64,000 nt of DNA from Sphingomonas sp. Leaf357. GTDB taxonomy: Bacteria > Pseudomonadota > Alphaproteobacteria > Sphingomonadales > Sphingomonadaceae. Below, piece by piece: positions 45,638 through 54,562 of the stretch (within the stretch, counting starts at the first letter, position 1; every line of letters begins with the position of its first letter). Below the pieces are notes generated by a model. That model ran no database searches. It was not told where the DNA came from and saw nothing but the letters and a program-made list of their open reading frames with translations. The stretch spans positions 905,492-969,491 of the forward strand of contig NZ_LMPM01000001.1 of assembly GCF_001423845.1 (NCBI RefSeq), given 5' to 3'. A program made the position numbers and the translations under genes.

Positions 45638-46423
45638 TCACAGTTCCGAAAAGTCGCCGCCACGCCCCCTGCCCGAGGCGAAGCGCGTCGCGCCGTCGCC
45701 CGCGATCAACCGCGCCGCCGCACCGAGTTTCGCTTCGTGCTGCAACGCCGCGCCCAGCGGCAGCGACCATTGCTCCTGCGCCGACATCCGGTCGCTGCGC
45801 ATGCAAACCTGCGGGAAGCGCGCGATCTCCAACGCCAGCTCCTCGGCGGCATGCCGCGCCTCGCCGGCACCCACCAGCCGGTTGGCAAGGCCGAATAGCA
45901 TCGCCTCCTGCGCGTCGACCGGACGCCCGGTGAGTATCATGTCCAGCGCGCGGCCCTGTCCGATCACGCGGGGGAGGCGCACCGTGCCGCCATCGATCAG
46001 CGGCACGCCCCAGCGGCGGCAGAACACGCCGAAGACCGCCGTTTCCGATGCGACGCGCATGTCGCAGAGCAACGCCAGTTCCAACCCGCCGGCCACGGCA
46101 TAGCCCTCCACCGCCGCGATCACTGGCTTGCCGACCAACATCCGGCTCGGCCCCATTGGGCCCTCTTCGCCCGGATCGTCTTCCAGTCCGTTCAACGAGA
46201 GAAATTTGAGGTCGTAGCCCGCGCAGAAACTGCTGCCCGTGCCGCATAACACGGCGACGCTTGCATTGTCGTCCGCGTCGAAATCCACGAAAGCCTGCCG
46301 CAGCAGCAGCGCCGTCTCGCCGTCCACCGCGTTGCGATGTTCGGGGCGGTTGATGATGATGGTGGTCACCGGCCCTACGGTTTCCACCAGAACCTTGGGC
46401 GCTATCGTCTGGTCAGCCGACAT
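45638..46423 (-). CDS. Enoyl-CoA hydratase/isomerase family protein
   Basis: A 261-aa crotonase starting at ATG 46423 after CCAAGGAGGAACGAAC. It has IIINRPEHRNAVD, SSFCAGYDLKFLS and VEGYAVAGGLELALLCDMRV, then the RRWGVPLIDGGTVRLPR segment seen in crotonases of the MenB/caffeoyl branch. It is convergent with the amidohydrolase and divergent from the MFS gene. Reaction: hydration or isomerisation of a CoA-bound intermediate. Confidence 0.9.
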   Translation of the reverse strand: MSADQTIAPKVLVETVGPVTTIIINRPEHRNAVDGETALLLRQAFVDFDADDNASVAVLCGTGSSFCAGYDLKFLSLNGLEDDPGEEGPMGPSRMLVGKPVIAAVEGYAVAGGLELALLCDMRVASETAVFGVFCRRWGVPLIDGGTVRLPRVIGQGRALDMILTGRPVDAQEAMLFGLANRLVGAGEARHAAEELALEIARFPQVCMRSDRMSAQEQWSLPLGAALQHEAKLGAAARLIAGDGATRFASGRGRGGDFSEL

Positions 46424-46512
46424 GTTCGTTCCTCCTTGGGGCCTCGTCTCGCACCCGATCTGGACTATCGCGCGGACGTCGTCATCGGGGCGGCGGTCGA
46501 TCGGCAATCATT

Positions 46513-46526
46513 TATATATGCAATTC
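46513..46526 (+). promoter_or_regulatory. Cluster motif TATATATGCAATTC, copy A
   Basis: Lies between the divergent crotonase and MFS genes. It matches CATATATGAAATTC at 50396 in 12 of 14 positions and CATATGCAATAC at 54475. Candidate binding site of the cluster's IclR-type regulator. Confidence 0.45.
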
Positions 46527-46634
46527 CGCCGGTCGGTCGCGGCGCGAAGGTGCGCAACCCGCGCGGGGCGCATAGGTCCGGCATGATGCTCCGGCAGAGA
46601 GCAGGGCCCGCCGTGGCGAAGATCAGGAGACGGT

Positions 46635-47966
46635 ATGAAGCGCGAGCGAATATTGCCGGAGGCCCCGACGGGCACCGCCGCCACGATCGGCTATCGGTAT
46701 TCGCTCACCCTGCTGACCACGATCTATCTGTTCAACTTCGTCGACCGGCAGGTGGTGAACATCGTTGCCGAACCGATAAAGACGGAATTCGGCCTCGCCG
46801 ACTGGCAATTGGGCGCGATGACGGGACTGTCCTTCGCGGTCCTCTACACGCTGTGCGGCTTCCCCTTCGCGCGCTGGGCGGAGCGGGGCGATCGTTCGCG
46901 AATCATCAGCATCGCCGTCGTCAGCTGGAGTATCATGACCACCTTGTGCGGCATCGCGCAGAATTTCACGCAATTCCTGCTGGCGCGCATCGGTGTCGGG
47001 CTGGGGGAGGCCGGGTGCACGCCGCCCGCCCATTCGCTGATCTCGGACATCGTGCCGGTGGCCCGGCGCGCGAGTGCGCTCGCGCTTTATTCGATGGGCG
47101 CACCGATGGGGCAGTTGCTCGGCATGGCGATGGGCGGCTTCGTCGCGGCGCAATGGGGCTGGCGCGCGGTGTTCTTCGTTGCGGGTATTCCGGGCCTTGC
47201 GCTAGCGCTGCTGGCTCTGTTCACTTTGCCCGAGCCGCGCCGCGCCGCCGTCCGCGACCTCGCATCTGCGGGCGTCGAGCCGGAAGGGTTCTGGCGTATT
47301 CTGCGGCTGTTTCTCACCAATCGCAGCTTCATGCTCGTCTGCGCGGGTGGTGCCGCTGCATCCTTTGTCTTCTACGGCCTGAGTTCGTTCTACGCCTCGT
47401 TCTTCCTGCGCAACCACACGCTGCAACTGAATGACGCTGCGCAGAATATGGGTCTGCAACCGATCGGCTTTCTCGGCCTCGCTCTTGGGCTGAGCGGCGG
47501 TGTGGCGGGGATCGGCGGTGCGATCATCGGCGGTCGTGTCGCCGATGCATGGGCCCGGCGGAACGACGCCGCGCATGTGCTGCTGCCCGCATTGTGTACG
47601 TCGCTTGCCGCACCGCTGCTGTTCGCGGCGATGTTCGTTCCCGGCATATGGGCGTCGATCGTCCTCATTGCCGCCGCATCCGCGCTGAATTCGAGTTGGA
47701 CCGGCGCCGCCTATGCCGCCGCGCTCGGCCTAGCCCCGGCACGATCGCGGGCGACGGCATCGGCGTTGATGATGTTCGTCTTCAATATCGTCGGTCTCGG
47801 ACTGGGGCCGCTATGCGTTGGCCTGCTCAGCGATGCCTTCGCTCCCAGCCTCGGCGCCGGTGGCGGCTTGCGCTTGGGCATGGCCTGCGGGACGCTGGCC
47901 GGGCTGGGTGCCGCCGCCTGTTTCTGGGCGGCGCGCAAGCGACTGCACGTCGACGCGATGGCCTGA
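46635..47966 (+). CDS. MFS transporter
   Basis: A 443-aa major facilitator with 12 expected TM helices. TM1 is LTLLTTIYLFNFVDRQVVNI, the loop 2-3 motif A is present as PFARWAERGDRSR, and RIGVGLGEAGCTPPAHSLIS is typical of the spinster-like branch common in proteobacterial catabolic clusters. It probably carries the substrate or an intermediate across the inner membrane, complementing the TonB receptor. It starts a plus-strand run continuing to the OYE gene. Confidence 0.92.
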   Translation: MKRERILPEAPTGTAATIGYRYSLTLLTTIYLFNFVDRQVVNIVAEPIKTEFGLADWQLGAMTGLSFAVLYTLCGFPFARWAERGDRSRIISIAVVSWSIMTTLCGIAQNFTQFLLARIGVGLGEAGCTPPAHSLISDIVPVARRASALALYSMGAPMGQLLGMAMGGFVAAQWGWRAVFFVAGIPGLALALLALFTLPEPRRAAVRDLASAGVEPEGFWRILRLFLTNRSFMLVCAGGAAASFVFYGLSSFYASFFLRNHTLQLNDAAQNMGLQPIGFLGLALGLSGGVAGIGGAIIGGRVADAWARRNDAAHVLLPALCTSLAAPLLFAAMFVPGIWASIVLIAAASALNSSWTGAAYAAALGLAPARSRATASALMMFVFNIVGLGLGPLCVGLLSDAFAPSLGAGGGLRLGMACGTLAGLGAAACFWAARKRLHVDAMA

Positions 47967-48007
47967 ACGGGACGACACCGAAAAAATCGTTGAACGGGAG
48001 AGATAAG

Positions 48008-48742
48008 ATGACTGGCAGATTGAACGACAGGGTTGCGCTGATCACCGGTGCCGGTTCGGGCATCGGGCACGCGACCGCCGAACTGTTCGCGCAGGAGGGC
48101 GCGCGCGTTTTCGCGGTCGATCTGCCGGGTGTCGCCTGCACCTTCTCGACCGACCGGATCGTGCCGTTCGAGGCGGACGTGGCGGCGGACGATTCTCCGT
48201 CGCGCATCGTGCAGGCGCTGCGGGAGCGGTTTGGCGGGGTCGATATCGTGTTCAACAATGCCGCGATCGACCGGCGTATGCCGTTCGCCGAAATGACCGA
48301 CGATTTCTGGGATACGATGTTCTCCGTGTCGCTGCGCTCGGGCTTCCGCATCGTGCGCGATTGCCTGCCGTTATTGCGCGGGTCGGGCGCCGGGCGGATC
48401 ATTTCCACGTCCAGCATGGCGGCGTGGCGCGCCGTGCCGCAGCAATCCGCCTATGCCGCCGCCAAGGCGGGGATGATCGCGCTGGCGCGGAGCATGGCGT
48501 TCGAACTCGGGCCGGACGGCATTACCTCCAACGTCATCCTGCCGGGTCCGGTGATGACCGGCATGACCCGGGGGCTGATGGACCCGGAGCGCGCGGCGGC
48601 ATGGAGCGCGCGCGCGCCGCTCGGCCGTCTTGGCGAGGCCGATGATATCGCGAAGGTCGCCCTGTTCTTCGCTTCCGATGACAGCGCCTATGTGACGGGG
48701 CAGGCATTGTCGGTCGATGGCGGGATCTTCATCGGTGCCTGA
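48008..48742 (+). CDS. SDR-family oxidoreductase
   Basis: A 244-aa classical SDR. TGAGSGIG cofactor motif, NNAA, the catalytic Ser in STSSMAAW, YAAAKAG (YxxxK) and C-terminal VTGQALSVDGG are all intact. It probably oxidises a hydroxyl group of a pathway intermediate with NAD(P). It lies 41 bp after the MFS gene and 15 bp before the SRPBCC-hydrolase gene, so probably co-transcribed with both. Confidence 0.92.
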   Translation: MTGRLNDRVALITGAGSGIGHATAELFAQEGARVFAVDLPGVACTFSTDRIVPFEADVAADDSPSRIVQALRERFGGVDIVFNNAAIDRRMPFAEMTDDFWDTMFSVSLRSGFRIVRDCLPLLRGSGAGRIISTSSMAAWRAVPQQSAYAAAKAGMIALARSMAFELGPDGITSNVILPGPVMTGMTRGLMDPERAAAWSARAPLGRLGEADDIAKVALFFASDDSAYVTGQALSVDGGIFIGA

Positions 48743-48757
48743 GAACGGGATGAACTC

Positions 48758-50383
48758 ATGATCGAACTCGCCAGTGTGACGGAGGTTATCGCGGCACCCG
48801 CAGCCGCGATCTGGCAGGTGCTGACCGATTTCGGCAATCCCCAGCGCCTTGCTTCCACCATCAATAGTGCGGAGGTGACGGGCAACGGCATCGGGGCGGT
48901 GCGCGTTATTCGGTCGTCGCGCGGACTGGAAATCCACGAAGTGCTTATCGAGAGCGACCCCATCGCCTACCGCTTCGGATATGCCATCCTCGACAGCGGC
49001 GACATGCCGTTCGCGCATGTCACCAGCTATCGCTGCGCCGTGCGGCTCGCGCCGACATCGGATACGCACACCGAAATCCATTGGCGCAGCGAAGGCACGG
49101 CCGATGGCCCGACCGGCCCGATCGCGGATTTCCTCACCACGCTGTATCGCAACGCGAACGTGCAGATCGCCCGGCAGATCGGGTTGCAGGCGATTGACGC
49201 GGTGCTGGCGGACGGCATCGGTCGCGAGGTCGCCCCGGGGCTGGTCGGCATCGTCGCCGATGCCGATGGCGAACTTTATGCGGGCAGCCTTGGCGTTCGC
49301 GTCGCGGGCGAAGCGTCGGACATGACGCGCGACACGATCTTCTGGCTCGCCTCGATGACCAAGCTGGTGACGACCGTCGCGGCGATGCAACTGGTTGAGG
49401 CGGGTCGGTTGTCGCTGGACGCGCCAATTTCGGACATCCTGCCCGAACTGGCAAATCCGCCGGTGCTGGACGGCTTCGATGCGGATGGCAGCCCCGTCCA
49501 CCGGCCCGCGCGCGGCGCGATCACCTTGCGCCATCTGCTCACCCACCGTTCCGGCATGGGCTATGAGATCATGAACCCGCGGCTGATGCGCGCGCGGGGG
49601 CCGGCGGGGCCGCCGCCCGCAACAACGCTCGCGTCGCTTACCGTGCCTCTGCTGTTCGATCCGGGGCAGGGGTGGGAATATGGCTTCGGTATCGATTGGG
49701 CCGGGCTGGCGGTGGAGCGGCGTGCGGGTGTCACCCTCGACCGCTATTTGGCCGACCATATCTTCGGCCCGCTCGGCATGACCGATACGGGCTTCGGCAT
49801 CCACGCCGATCTGCCGCATCGTCATGCGGGGACGCACCTGCGGCAAGCCGGCGGCGACCTCCTGCCTATACCCTCGCCTTCGGGGGCCGCGGAGGATTGG
49901 GAGTTCCATTCCGGTGGCGCTGGCCTTTCGGGCACCGCCGGAGACTATATCCGCTTCCTGCGTATGCTGCTCGGCGGCGGCGCGCTGGAGAGGGTGCGGG
50001 TTCTGTCGGCTGCGACCGTCGAGAGCATGTGGCAGGATCAGGCGGGCGGCTTCGGCGCCGGCCGGGTCGATACCGCGCTGCCGGATCTGTGCCTGCCCTT
50101 CGATCCGTTGCCGGGGCTGCATGGCGAATGGAGTCTCCTGGGTGTCCGCAACCCGCACGGCATTCCGCACCGCCGCCGCGCGGGCAGCGCGAGTTGGGTC
50201 GGGGTGGCCGGTACATTCTTCTGGCTCGACCGGGCGAGCGGGCTATGCGGTGTGCTGCTGGCGCAGGTGATGCCGTTTGGCGATAGGGCGTTGACCGAGC
50301 TGCGGGAGGATTTCGAGACGGCGGCCTACGGCCATGCCGCCGCACTCCGGGCCGGTGCTGCCCCGCCGCGTCCCCCCGGCTGA
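48758..50383 (+). CDS. SRPBCC domain fused to a class C beta-lactamase-like serine hydrolase
   Basis: A 541-aa two-domain protein. Residues 1-~150 are an SRPBCC/Bet v1-type lipid-binding domain (MIELASVTEVIAAPAAAIWQ; helical end LTTLYRNANVQIARQIG). Residues ~160-525 are a beta-lactamase/EstB-type hydrolase with the SxxK in LASMTKLVTT, GAITLRHLLTHRSG and WEYGFGIDWAG supplying the Tyr. No signal peptide is seen, so it acts in the cytoplasm, unlike true beta-lactamases; esterase activity on a hydrophobic ester bound by the SRPBCC domain is an attractive guess. The fusion is continuous with no frameshift. It is in operon with the preceding SDR. Confidence 0.85.
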   Translation: MIELASVTEVIAAPAAAIWQVLTDFGNPQRLASTINSAEVTGNGIGAVRVIRSSRGLEIHEVLIESDPIAYRFGYAILDSGDMPFAHVTSYRCAVRLAPTSDTHTEIHWRSEGTADGPTGPIADFLTTLYRNANVQIARQIGLQAIDAVLADGIGREVAPGLVGIVADADGELYAGSLGVRVAGEASDMTRDTIFWLASMTKLVTTVAAMQLVEAGRLSLDAPISDILPELANPPVLDGFDADGSPVHRPARGAITLRHLLTHRSGMGYEIMNPRLMRARGPAGPPPATTLASLTVPLLFDPGQGWEYGFGIDWAGLAVERRAGVTLDRYLADHIFGPLGMTDTGFGIHADLPHRHAGTHLRQAGGDLLPIPSPSGAAEDWEFHSGGAGLSGTAGDYIRFLRMLLGGGALERVRVLSAATVESMWQDQAGGFGAGRVDTALPDLCLPFDPLPGLHGEWSLLGVRNPHGIPHRRRAGSASWVGVAGTFFWLDRASGLCGVLLAQVMPFGDRALTELREDFETAAYGHAAALRAGAAPPRPPG

Positions 50384-50395
50384 ACGAGGCATTCT

Positions 50396-50409
50396 CATAT
50401 ATGAAATTC
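50396..50409 (+). promoter_or_regulatory. Cluster motif CATATATGAAATTC, copy B
   Basis: Between the SRPBCC-hydrolase and acyl-CoA synthetase genes, 107 bp upstream of the latter. AT-rich island in GC-rich DNA; related to the motifs at 46513, 54424 and 54475. Confidence 0.45.
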
Positions 50410-50515
50410 TGGCGCGTCACCATCGACCGGGCGTGCGCTAACACTTTCGCTCAAATAGGCAGTTCGGCATGACTAGCCTCCGCCCCGCCCCGCGCTCCTG
50501 CCACCGTGCTGCGAG

Positions 50516-52123
50516 ATGAGCGCGCCAATTGCCGCAGAGTGGAATTTCGGCGACCTGCTGGACGCGACGGCGGCGGTCGTGCCCGGCGACCGCCCCGCGT
50601 TGATCCACGGCGATCGGGTGATCGACTGGGCGGCATTCGATGCCCGCACCAACAGTTTGGCAAGAGCGATGCTGTCGCACGGCCTGGATTGTGGCGATCG
50701 CATTGCCGTGCTGGCGCGCAACATCCCCGAATATATCGAAATCGCGGTGGCGGCGTTCAAGGCGCGGCTGACCTATGTGAACATCAACTATCGCTACACC
50801 ACCAGCGAAGTCGATTACGTCCTGTCCGATTCCGGTGCGCGGGCGCTGTTCTTCCAGGCCGAATTCGCCGATGTCGCCGCGCCGGTCTGCGCCCGGTTGA
50901 GAATGGCGGTGCAGATCGATGGGCCGGGGCAGGGCTATAACGCGCTGGTGTCGGGGGATGGCACCCCGCTCGGCATCGCGCGATCGCCGGACGACGGCTA
51001 CATGCTCTACACGGGCGGCACGACCGGGCGGCCCAAGGGCGTGTTATGGCGCGGCGGGGATCTCCGGGCGGTCCAGCTCGAATCCCCCACGATCAAGACG
51101 CGGATCGCGACGATGGAAGATCATGTCAACATGGTGCGGGACAATCCGTCGCCGGGGCGCGTGATGCCGGCGTGCCCGCTGATGCACGGCGCCGGTCTCA
51201 ACAGTTCGACCGCCGAGCTGGTCGCGGGCGGCACCGTCGTGTTGCTCCCGTCCGACCGTTTCGACGCCGACGAATTGTGGTCCGAGGCGGCACGGCACGG
51301 GGTTACCCGCCTGCTGATCGTCGGCGACGTTTTCGCGCGCCCGATGGCGCGCAGTCTGGAGGCGAATCCCGGCCGGTGGGATGTTTCGCCGGTGCGAGTG
51401 ATCTCCTCCGCCGGGCTGATGTGGAGCGAAGAGATCAAGGCAGCATTAGTCCGCGCGCTGCCGCAGGTGACGCTGATCGACATATTAGGGGCGTCGGAAG
51501 CATCGGGCATGGGCTATGCGATTACCAACGCCGCCACATCGACGCCGACCGGCTATTTCGAATGCGCGCCGGCCACCGTCATCATCGATCCCGACACCGA
51601 CCGGATCCTCGCCGATGACGAACCCGGCGAAGGCTGGCTCGCACGGCGGCCGCCGTTTGCGCAGGGTTATCACGGCGATCCGGCCAAAACAGCGGCCACT
51701 TTCCGAGTCATCGGCGGCGTCACCTATGCCATACCGGGCGATCTGGCGGCGCGCGGCGCAGACCGGCGGCTCCGCCTGATCGGTCGCGGCAATATGTGCA
51801 TCAACAGCGGCGGCGAGAAGATTTTCCCTGAAGAGATCGAGGAAGCGCTGAAGCTGCAACCCGGCGTAGAGGATGCGATGGTGCTGGGCGTCCCCGATCC
51901 GCAATGGGGCAAGGCGGTCGTCGCGCTAATCGAGGCAGCGGGCGGCTATGACGAAGCGTTGGTGCGCGCCGGGCTGAAGGCGGTGCTCGCGGGATACAAA
52001 CTGCCCAAGACCCTGCTGGTCGTCGATACGGTGCCGCGCCATGCCAGTGGCAAGGGCGATTATCGCAGCGGAACGGCGCTCGCCGAAGACCGACTCTCCT
52101 CATCCATCAAGGTCGCGATATAA
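50516..52123 (+). CDS. AMP-forming acyl-CoA synthetase
   Basis: A 535-aa adenylate-forming ligase. ATP loop LYTGGTTGRPKGVLW, GASEASGMG in place of YGxTE, the hinge DLAARGADRRLRLIGRG and the Lys near HASGKGDYR are present. It resembles fatty-acid and bile-acid/steroid CoA ligases (FadD3/FadD17-like). It shares one base with the OYE gene start (TAATG), so the pair is translationally coupled. It activates a carboxylate of the pathway. Confidence 0.9.
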   Translation: MSAPIAAEWNFGDLLDATAAVVPGDRPALIHGDRVIDWAAFDARTNSLARAMLSHGLDCGDRIAVLARNIPEYIEIAVAAFKARLTYVNINYRYTTSEVDYVLSDSGARALFFQAEFADVAAPVCARLRMAVQIDGPGQGYNALVSGDGTPLGIARSPDDGYMLYTGGTTGRPKGVLWRGGDLRAVQLESPTIKTRIATMEDHVNMVRDNPSPGRVMPACPLMHGAGLNSSTAELVAGGTVVLLPSDRFDADELWSEAARHGVTRLLIVGDVFARPMARSLEANPGRWDVSPVRVISSAGLMWSEEIKAALVRALPQVTLIDILGASEASGMGYAITNAATSTPTGYFECAPATVIIDPDTDRILADDEPGEGWLARRPPFAQGYHGDPAKTAATFRVIGGVTYAIPGDLAARGADRRLRLIGRGNMCINSGGEKIFPEEIEEALKLQPGVEDAMVLGVPDPQWGKAVVALIEAAGGYDEALVRAGLKAVLAGYKLPKTLLVVDTVPRHASGKGDYRSGTALAEDRLSSSIKVAI

Positions 52124-53229
52124 TGCCGAACAGCCTTTTCGATTCGCTTGCCATCGGCCCGATGCACCTGCCCAACCGCACGGTGATGGCGCCGATGACA
52201 CGCCGCAAATCCCCCGGCGGCATTCCGACGTCCGACGTTGCCGGCTATTACCGGCGCAGGGCCGAAGGCGGCGTGGGCATGATCGTCACCGAAGGGCTGG
52301 CGATCGACCATCCGGTGTCGATCCAGGACAGCATCATCCCTAATATTTACGATCCGGTGGCGATCGCACGGTGGGCAGCCATCGCCCGTGATGTGCAGGC
52401 GGCGGGTGCCGCGTTCGTGCCGCAACTCTGGCACATCGGTGGCGCGCGGTTCAAATATCCCGCGGTTCCCAATCCCCATTTGTCGACCGTGTCGGCCTCG
52501 GGCATCTATTATCCCGGCAAGGTTGAGGGTGCAGCGGCGACGCAGGACGATATCGATGCGGTCATCGCGTCCTATGGCCGCGCGGCGCGGGCCGCGATGG
52601 ACATTGGCAGCGATGGCGTAAACCTCCACGGCGGTCACGGCTATCTAATCGACGGATTCTTCTGGTCGCAGACCAACCACCGCGAGGACGGCTATGGCGG
52701 CGCGGAGGCGGCGGACCGGACGCGCTTCGCATGCGAAGTGGTGCGCGAATGCCGCCGCCAGACGCGTCCCGATTTCCCAATCATGCTGCGCTTTTCGCAG
52801 TTCAAGGAACAGTCCTACGATGCGCGGGTGTGCGAAACCCCGGGGGAGCTGGACCGATTCCTCGCGCCGCTGACGGATGCGGGGGTCGATATCTTCGATT
52901 GTTCGACCCGGCGTTTCTGGACCGCGGAATTCGCCGGCTCGGATCTCGGCCTGGCCGGGTGGACCCGCAAGTTGAGCGGCAAACCGACGATGGCGGTGGG
53001 ATCGGTTGGCCTCGAAGACGACATGATCGCCAGCCTGCATCGCGGCGAAACCACTTCGGCGGCGGCGCGGCTCGATGTGCTGGAGCGGATGTTGGGGCGC
53101 GGCGATTTCGATCTGGTCGGTATCGGCCGCGCGCTCCTCTCGGACCCGGATTGGGTCGCCAAGGTGCGCGACGGGCGGCAGGTGGAACTGCGAGGCTTCG
53201 ACCGCGCCGATCTTGAAGTGCTGACCTGA
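52123..53229 (+). CDS. NADH:flavin oxidoreductase, Old Yellow Enzyme family
   Basis: A 368-aa FMN TIM-barrel enzyme. FDSLAIGPMHLPNRTVMAPM, the catalytic-pocket HGGHGYLIDGFFW and the C-terminal FMN phosphate site DLVGIGRALLSDPDW are present. No C-terminal Fe-S/FAD half is present, so it is not the large dienoyl-CoA reductase type. It probably reduces an activated C=C bond of an enone intermediate. It ends the plus-strand run from the MFS gene. Confidence 0.92.
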   Translation: MPNSLFDSLAIGPMHLPNRTVMAPMTRRKSPGGIPTSDVAGYYRRRAEGGVGMIVTEGLAIDHPVSIQDSIIPNIYDPVAIARWAAIARDVQAAGAAFVPQLWHIGGARFKYPAVPNPHLSTVSASGIYYPGKVEGAAATQDDIDAVIASYGRAARAAMDIGSDGVNLHGGHGYLIDGFFWSQTNHREDGYGGAEAADRTRFACEVVRECRRQTRPDFPIMLRFSQFKEQSYDARVCETPGELDRFLAPLTDAGVDIFDCSTRRFWTAEFAGSDLGLAGWTRKLSGKPTMAVGSVGLEDDMIASLHRGETTSAAARLDVLERMLGRGDFDLVGIGRALLSDPDWVAKVRDGRQVELRGFDRADLEVLT

Positions 53230-53528
53230 TCGATGGGCCTCAGGCAGATCCACAACCGTTTTCCATAGTGCGGACGATCTGACGATCTTGATAGCCTCAT
53301 CCGCGGCTGTGGATGTCGCCGGAGCCTTAGGGTGGATCGACATTCAGCGGTGTGTAATGAAATCCAGTCGCACACCGTTTCCCCGGACTAAATCCGCGGT
53401 CCAGAAAGCCGGGAGTCCGGGTAGAAGAAATTCTAACGGAAAAGCCCGCCGCGCGCTGTACCCCGGATCACGTCCCTGGTGATGAACGTTTGGGTGCCGC
53501 GAATACGCACCCTGAATGTCGATCTATC
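53230..53528. other. Intergenic region between convergent genes
   Basis: About 300 bp between the OYE and IclR stop codons. No ORF, clear terminator or repeat was recognised. Confidence 0.4.
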
Positions 53529-54338
53529 CTAGTGAACCAGCTCCAGCGATCGCGTCTCCACCGGTTGCGGTGGCAGATCGTCATCGTCGTACAGGCTGTC
53601 GCGGAATTCCGCGATCGTCTCGCGGACGATGTCGGTGATTCGGCTCTTATTGCGCGATAGCCGGTCCGCCGTGCCCCCGACGCCGAGCGCGAGCGGGATG
53701 CCGTAAAGCGATTCTTCCAGCGGAAAGGCGATCGATGACGTGCCGTGTTCGGGCTGATGCTCGCGGTAGCAATAGCCGACCTGCTTCACCCACGCCCATT
53801 CCCGAAGCACTTCCGTTACGTCGACCCGCTCGCCATTGTCGGATTCATAGTAATTGATGTGCCGGCAGATCTTGTCGACATGCGCCACGCTCATCCGGCT
53901 GAGCAGGGCCATACCGGAGGTCGATGTGGTCAGGATGCGCATATTGCCCTCGTTGGGCGGCATCTTGAATTCGTGGTCGGGCGTCTTGATGATGAAATAC
54001 TGGATGAACAGGTCATTCTGCATGGAGATCGCGATCGTCTCGTCGGTCCTGCGCTGCAACGTATCGACAAGGCGATGATATCGCGTCTGATTGTACATCG
54101 CACTCGACAGCCAGTTCCCAAGGCTGCGCACCCGGCAGGTCGGCACATAAGTGCGCGACGCCCGGTTGTAATTTAGATAACCGAGATGGACCATGCTCTT
54201 CATCAGATGCGTGGCGCTCGACTGTGGATAATCGAGCAGTTCGTAAATCTCCTGAAGCTTCAGGGGACGACGCTGTTCGTTGAAGAGATCCAGCACTTCG
54301 AGTGCCCGGGAGGCCGATTTTACGACGGGTCTGCGCAT
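53529..54338 (-). CDS. IclR-family transcriptional regulator
   Basis: A 269-aa regulator. The N-terminal winged HTH has SASRALEVLDLFNEQRRPLK and YPQSSATHLMKSMVHLGYL, and the IclR effector domain follows (ISMQNDLFIQYF; STSGMALLSRM; GTSSIAFPLEE). The acidic tail SLYDDDDLPPQ is unusual. It is the only regulator inside the catabolic cluster and is divergent from an acyl-CoA dehydrogenase gene with AT-rich motifs between them. IclR proteins commonly control aromatic and fatty acid catabolism with a pathway intermediate as effector. Confidence 0.9.
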   Translation of the reverse strand: MRRPVVKSASRALEVLDLFNEQRRPLKLQEIYELLDYPQSSATHLMKSMVHLGYLNYNRASRTYVPTCRVRSLGNWLSSAMYNQTRYHRLVDTLQRRTDETIAISMQNDLFIQYFIIKTPDHEFKMPPNEGNMRILTTSTSGMALLSRMSVAHVDKICRHINYYESDNGERVDVTEVLREWAWVKQVGYCYREHQPEHGTSSIAFPLEESLYGIPLALGVGGTADRLSRNKSRITDIVRETIAEFRDSLYDDDDLPPQPVETRSLELVH

Positions 54339-54420
54339 GGCGATCTCTCATCCTCTCTCATGAAGGCCGGTCTGGAGCGGCCTGCGGACGGAATTTCTAT
54401 CCCTGTCTGTCCACCTGACA

Positions 54421-54486
54421 TTTCATATATAATTTCCCCGGTCGAGCGGACCGGCTTCGGGCGACCGTTTAGCACATATGCAATAC
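54421..54486. promoter_or_regulatory. Two AT-rich motif copies between IclR and dehydrogenase genes
   Basis: TTTCATATATAATTTCC (54421-54437) and CATATGCAATAC (54475-54486) lie in the divergent promoter region. They resemble the motifs at 46513 and 50396, as expected for sites of the adjacent IclR regulator. Confidence 0.45.
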
Positions 54487-54562
54487 GCCCGATACGGCCT
54501 GCCTTCCGGGTTCCCTTGACTACTGCTGCCGATCATCAGTCGTACATAATCGGCAGGAGTGG

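Noticed and set aside
48371..50170. 599-aa minus-strand open frame
   Set aside because: Antisense of the SDR and the SRPBCC-hydrolase genes; no domain recognised.
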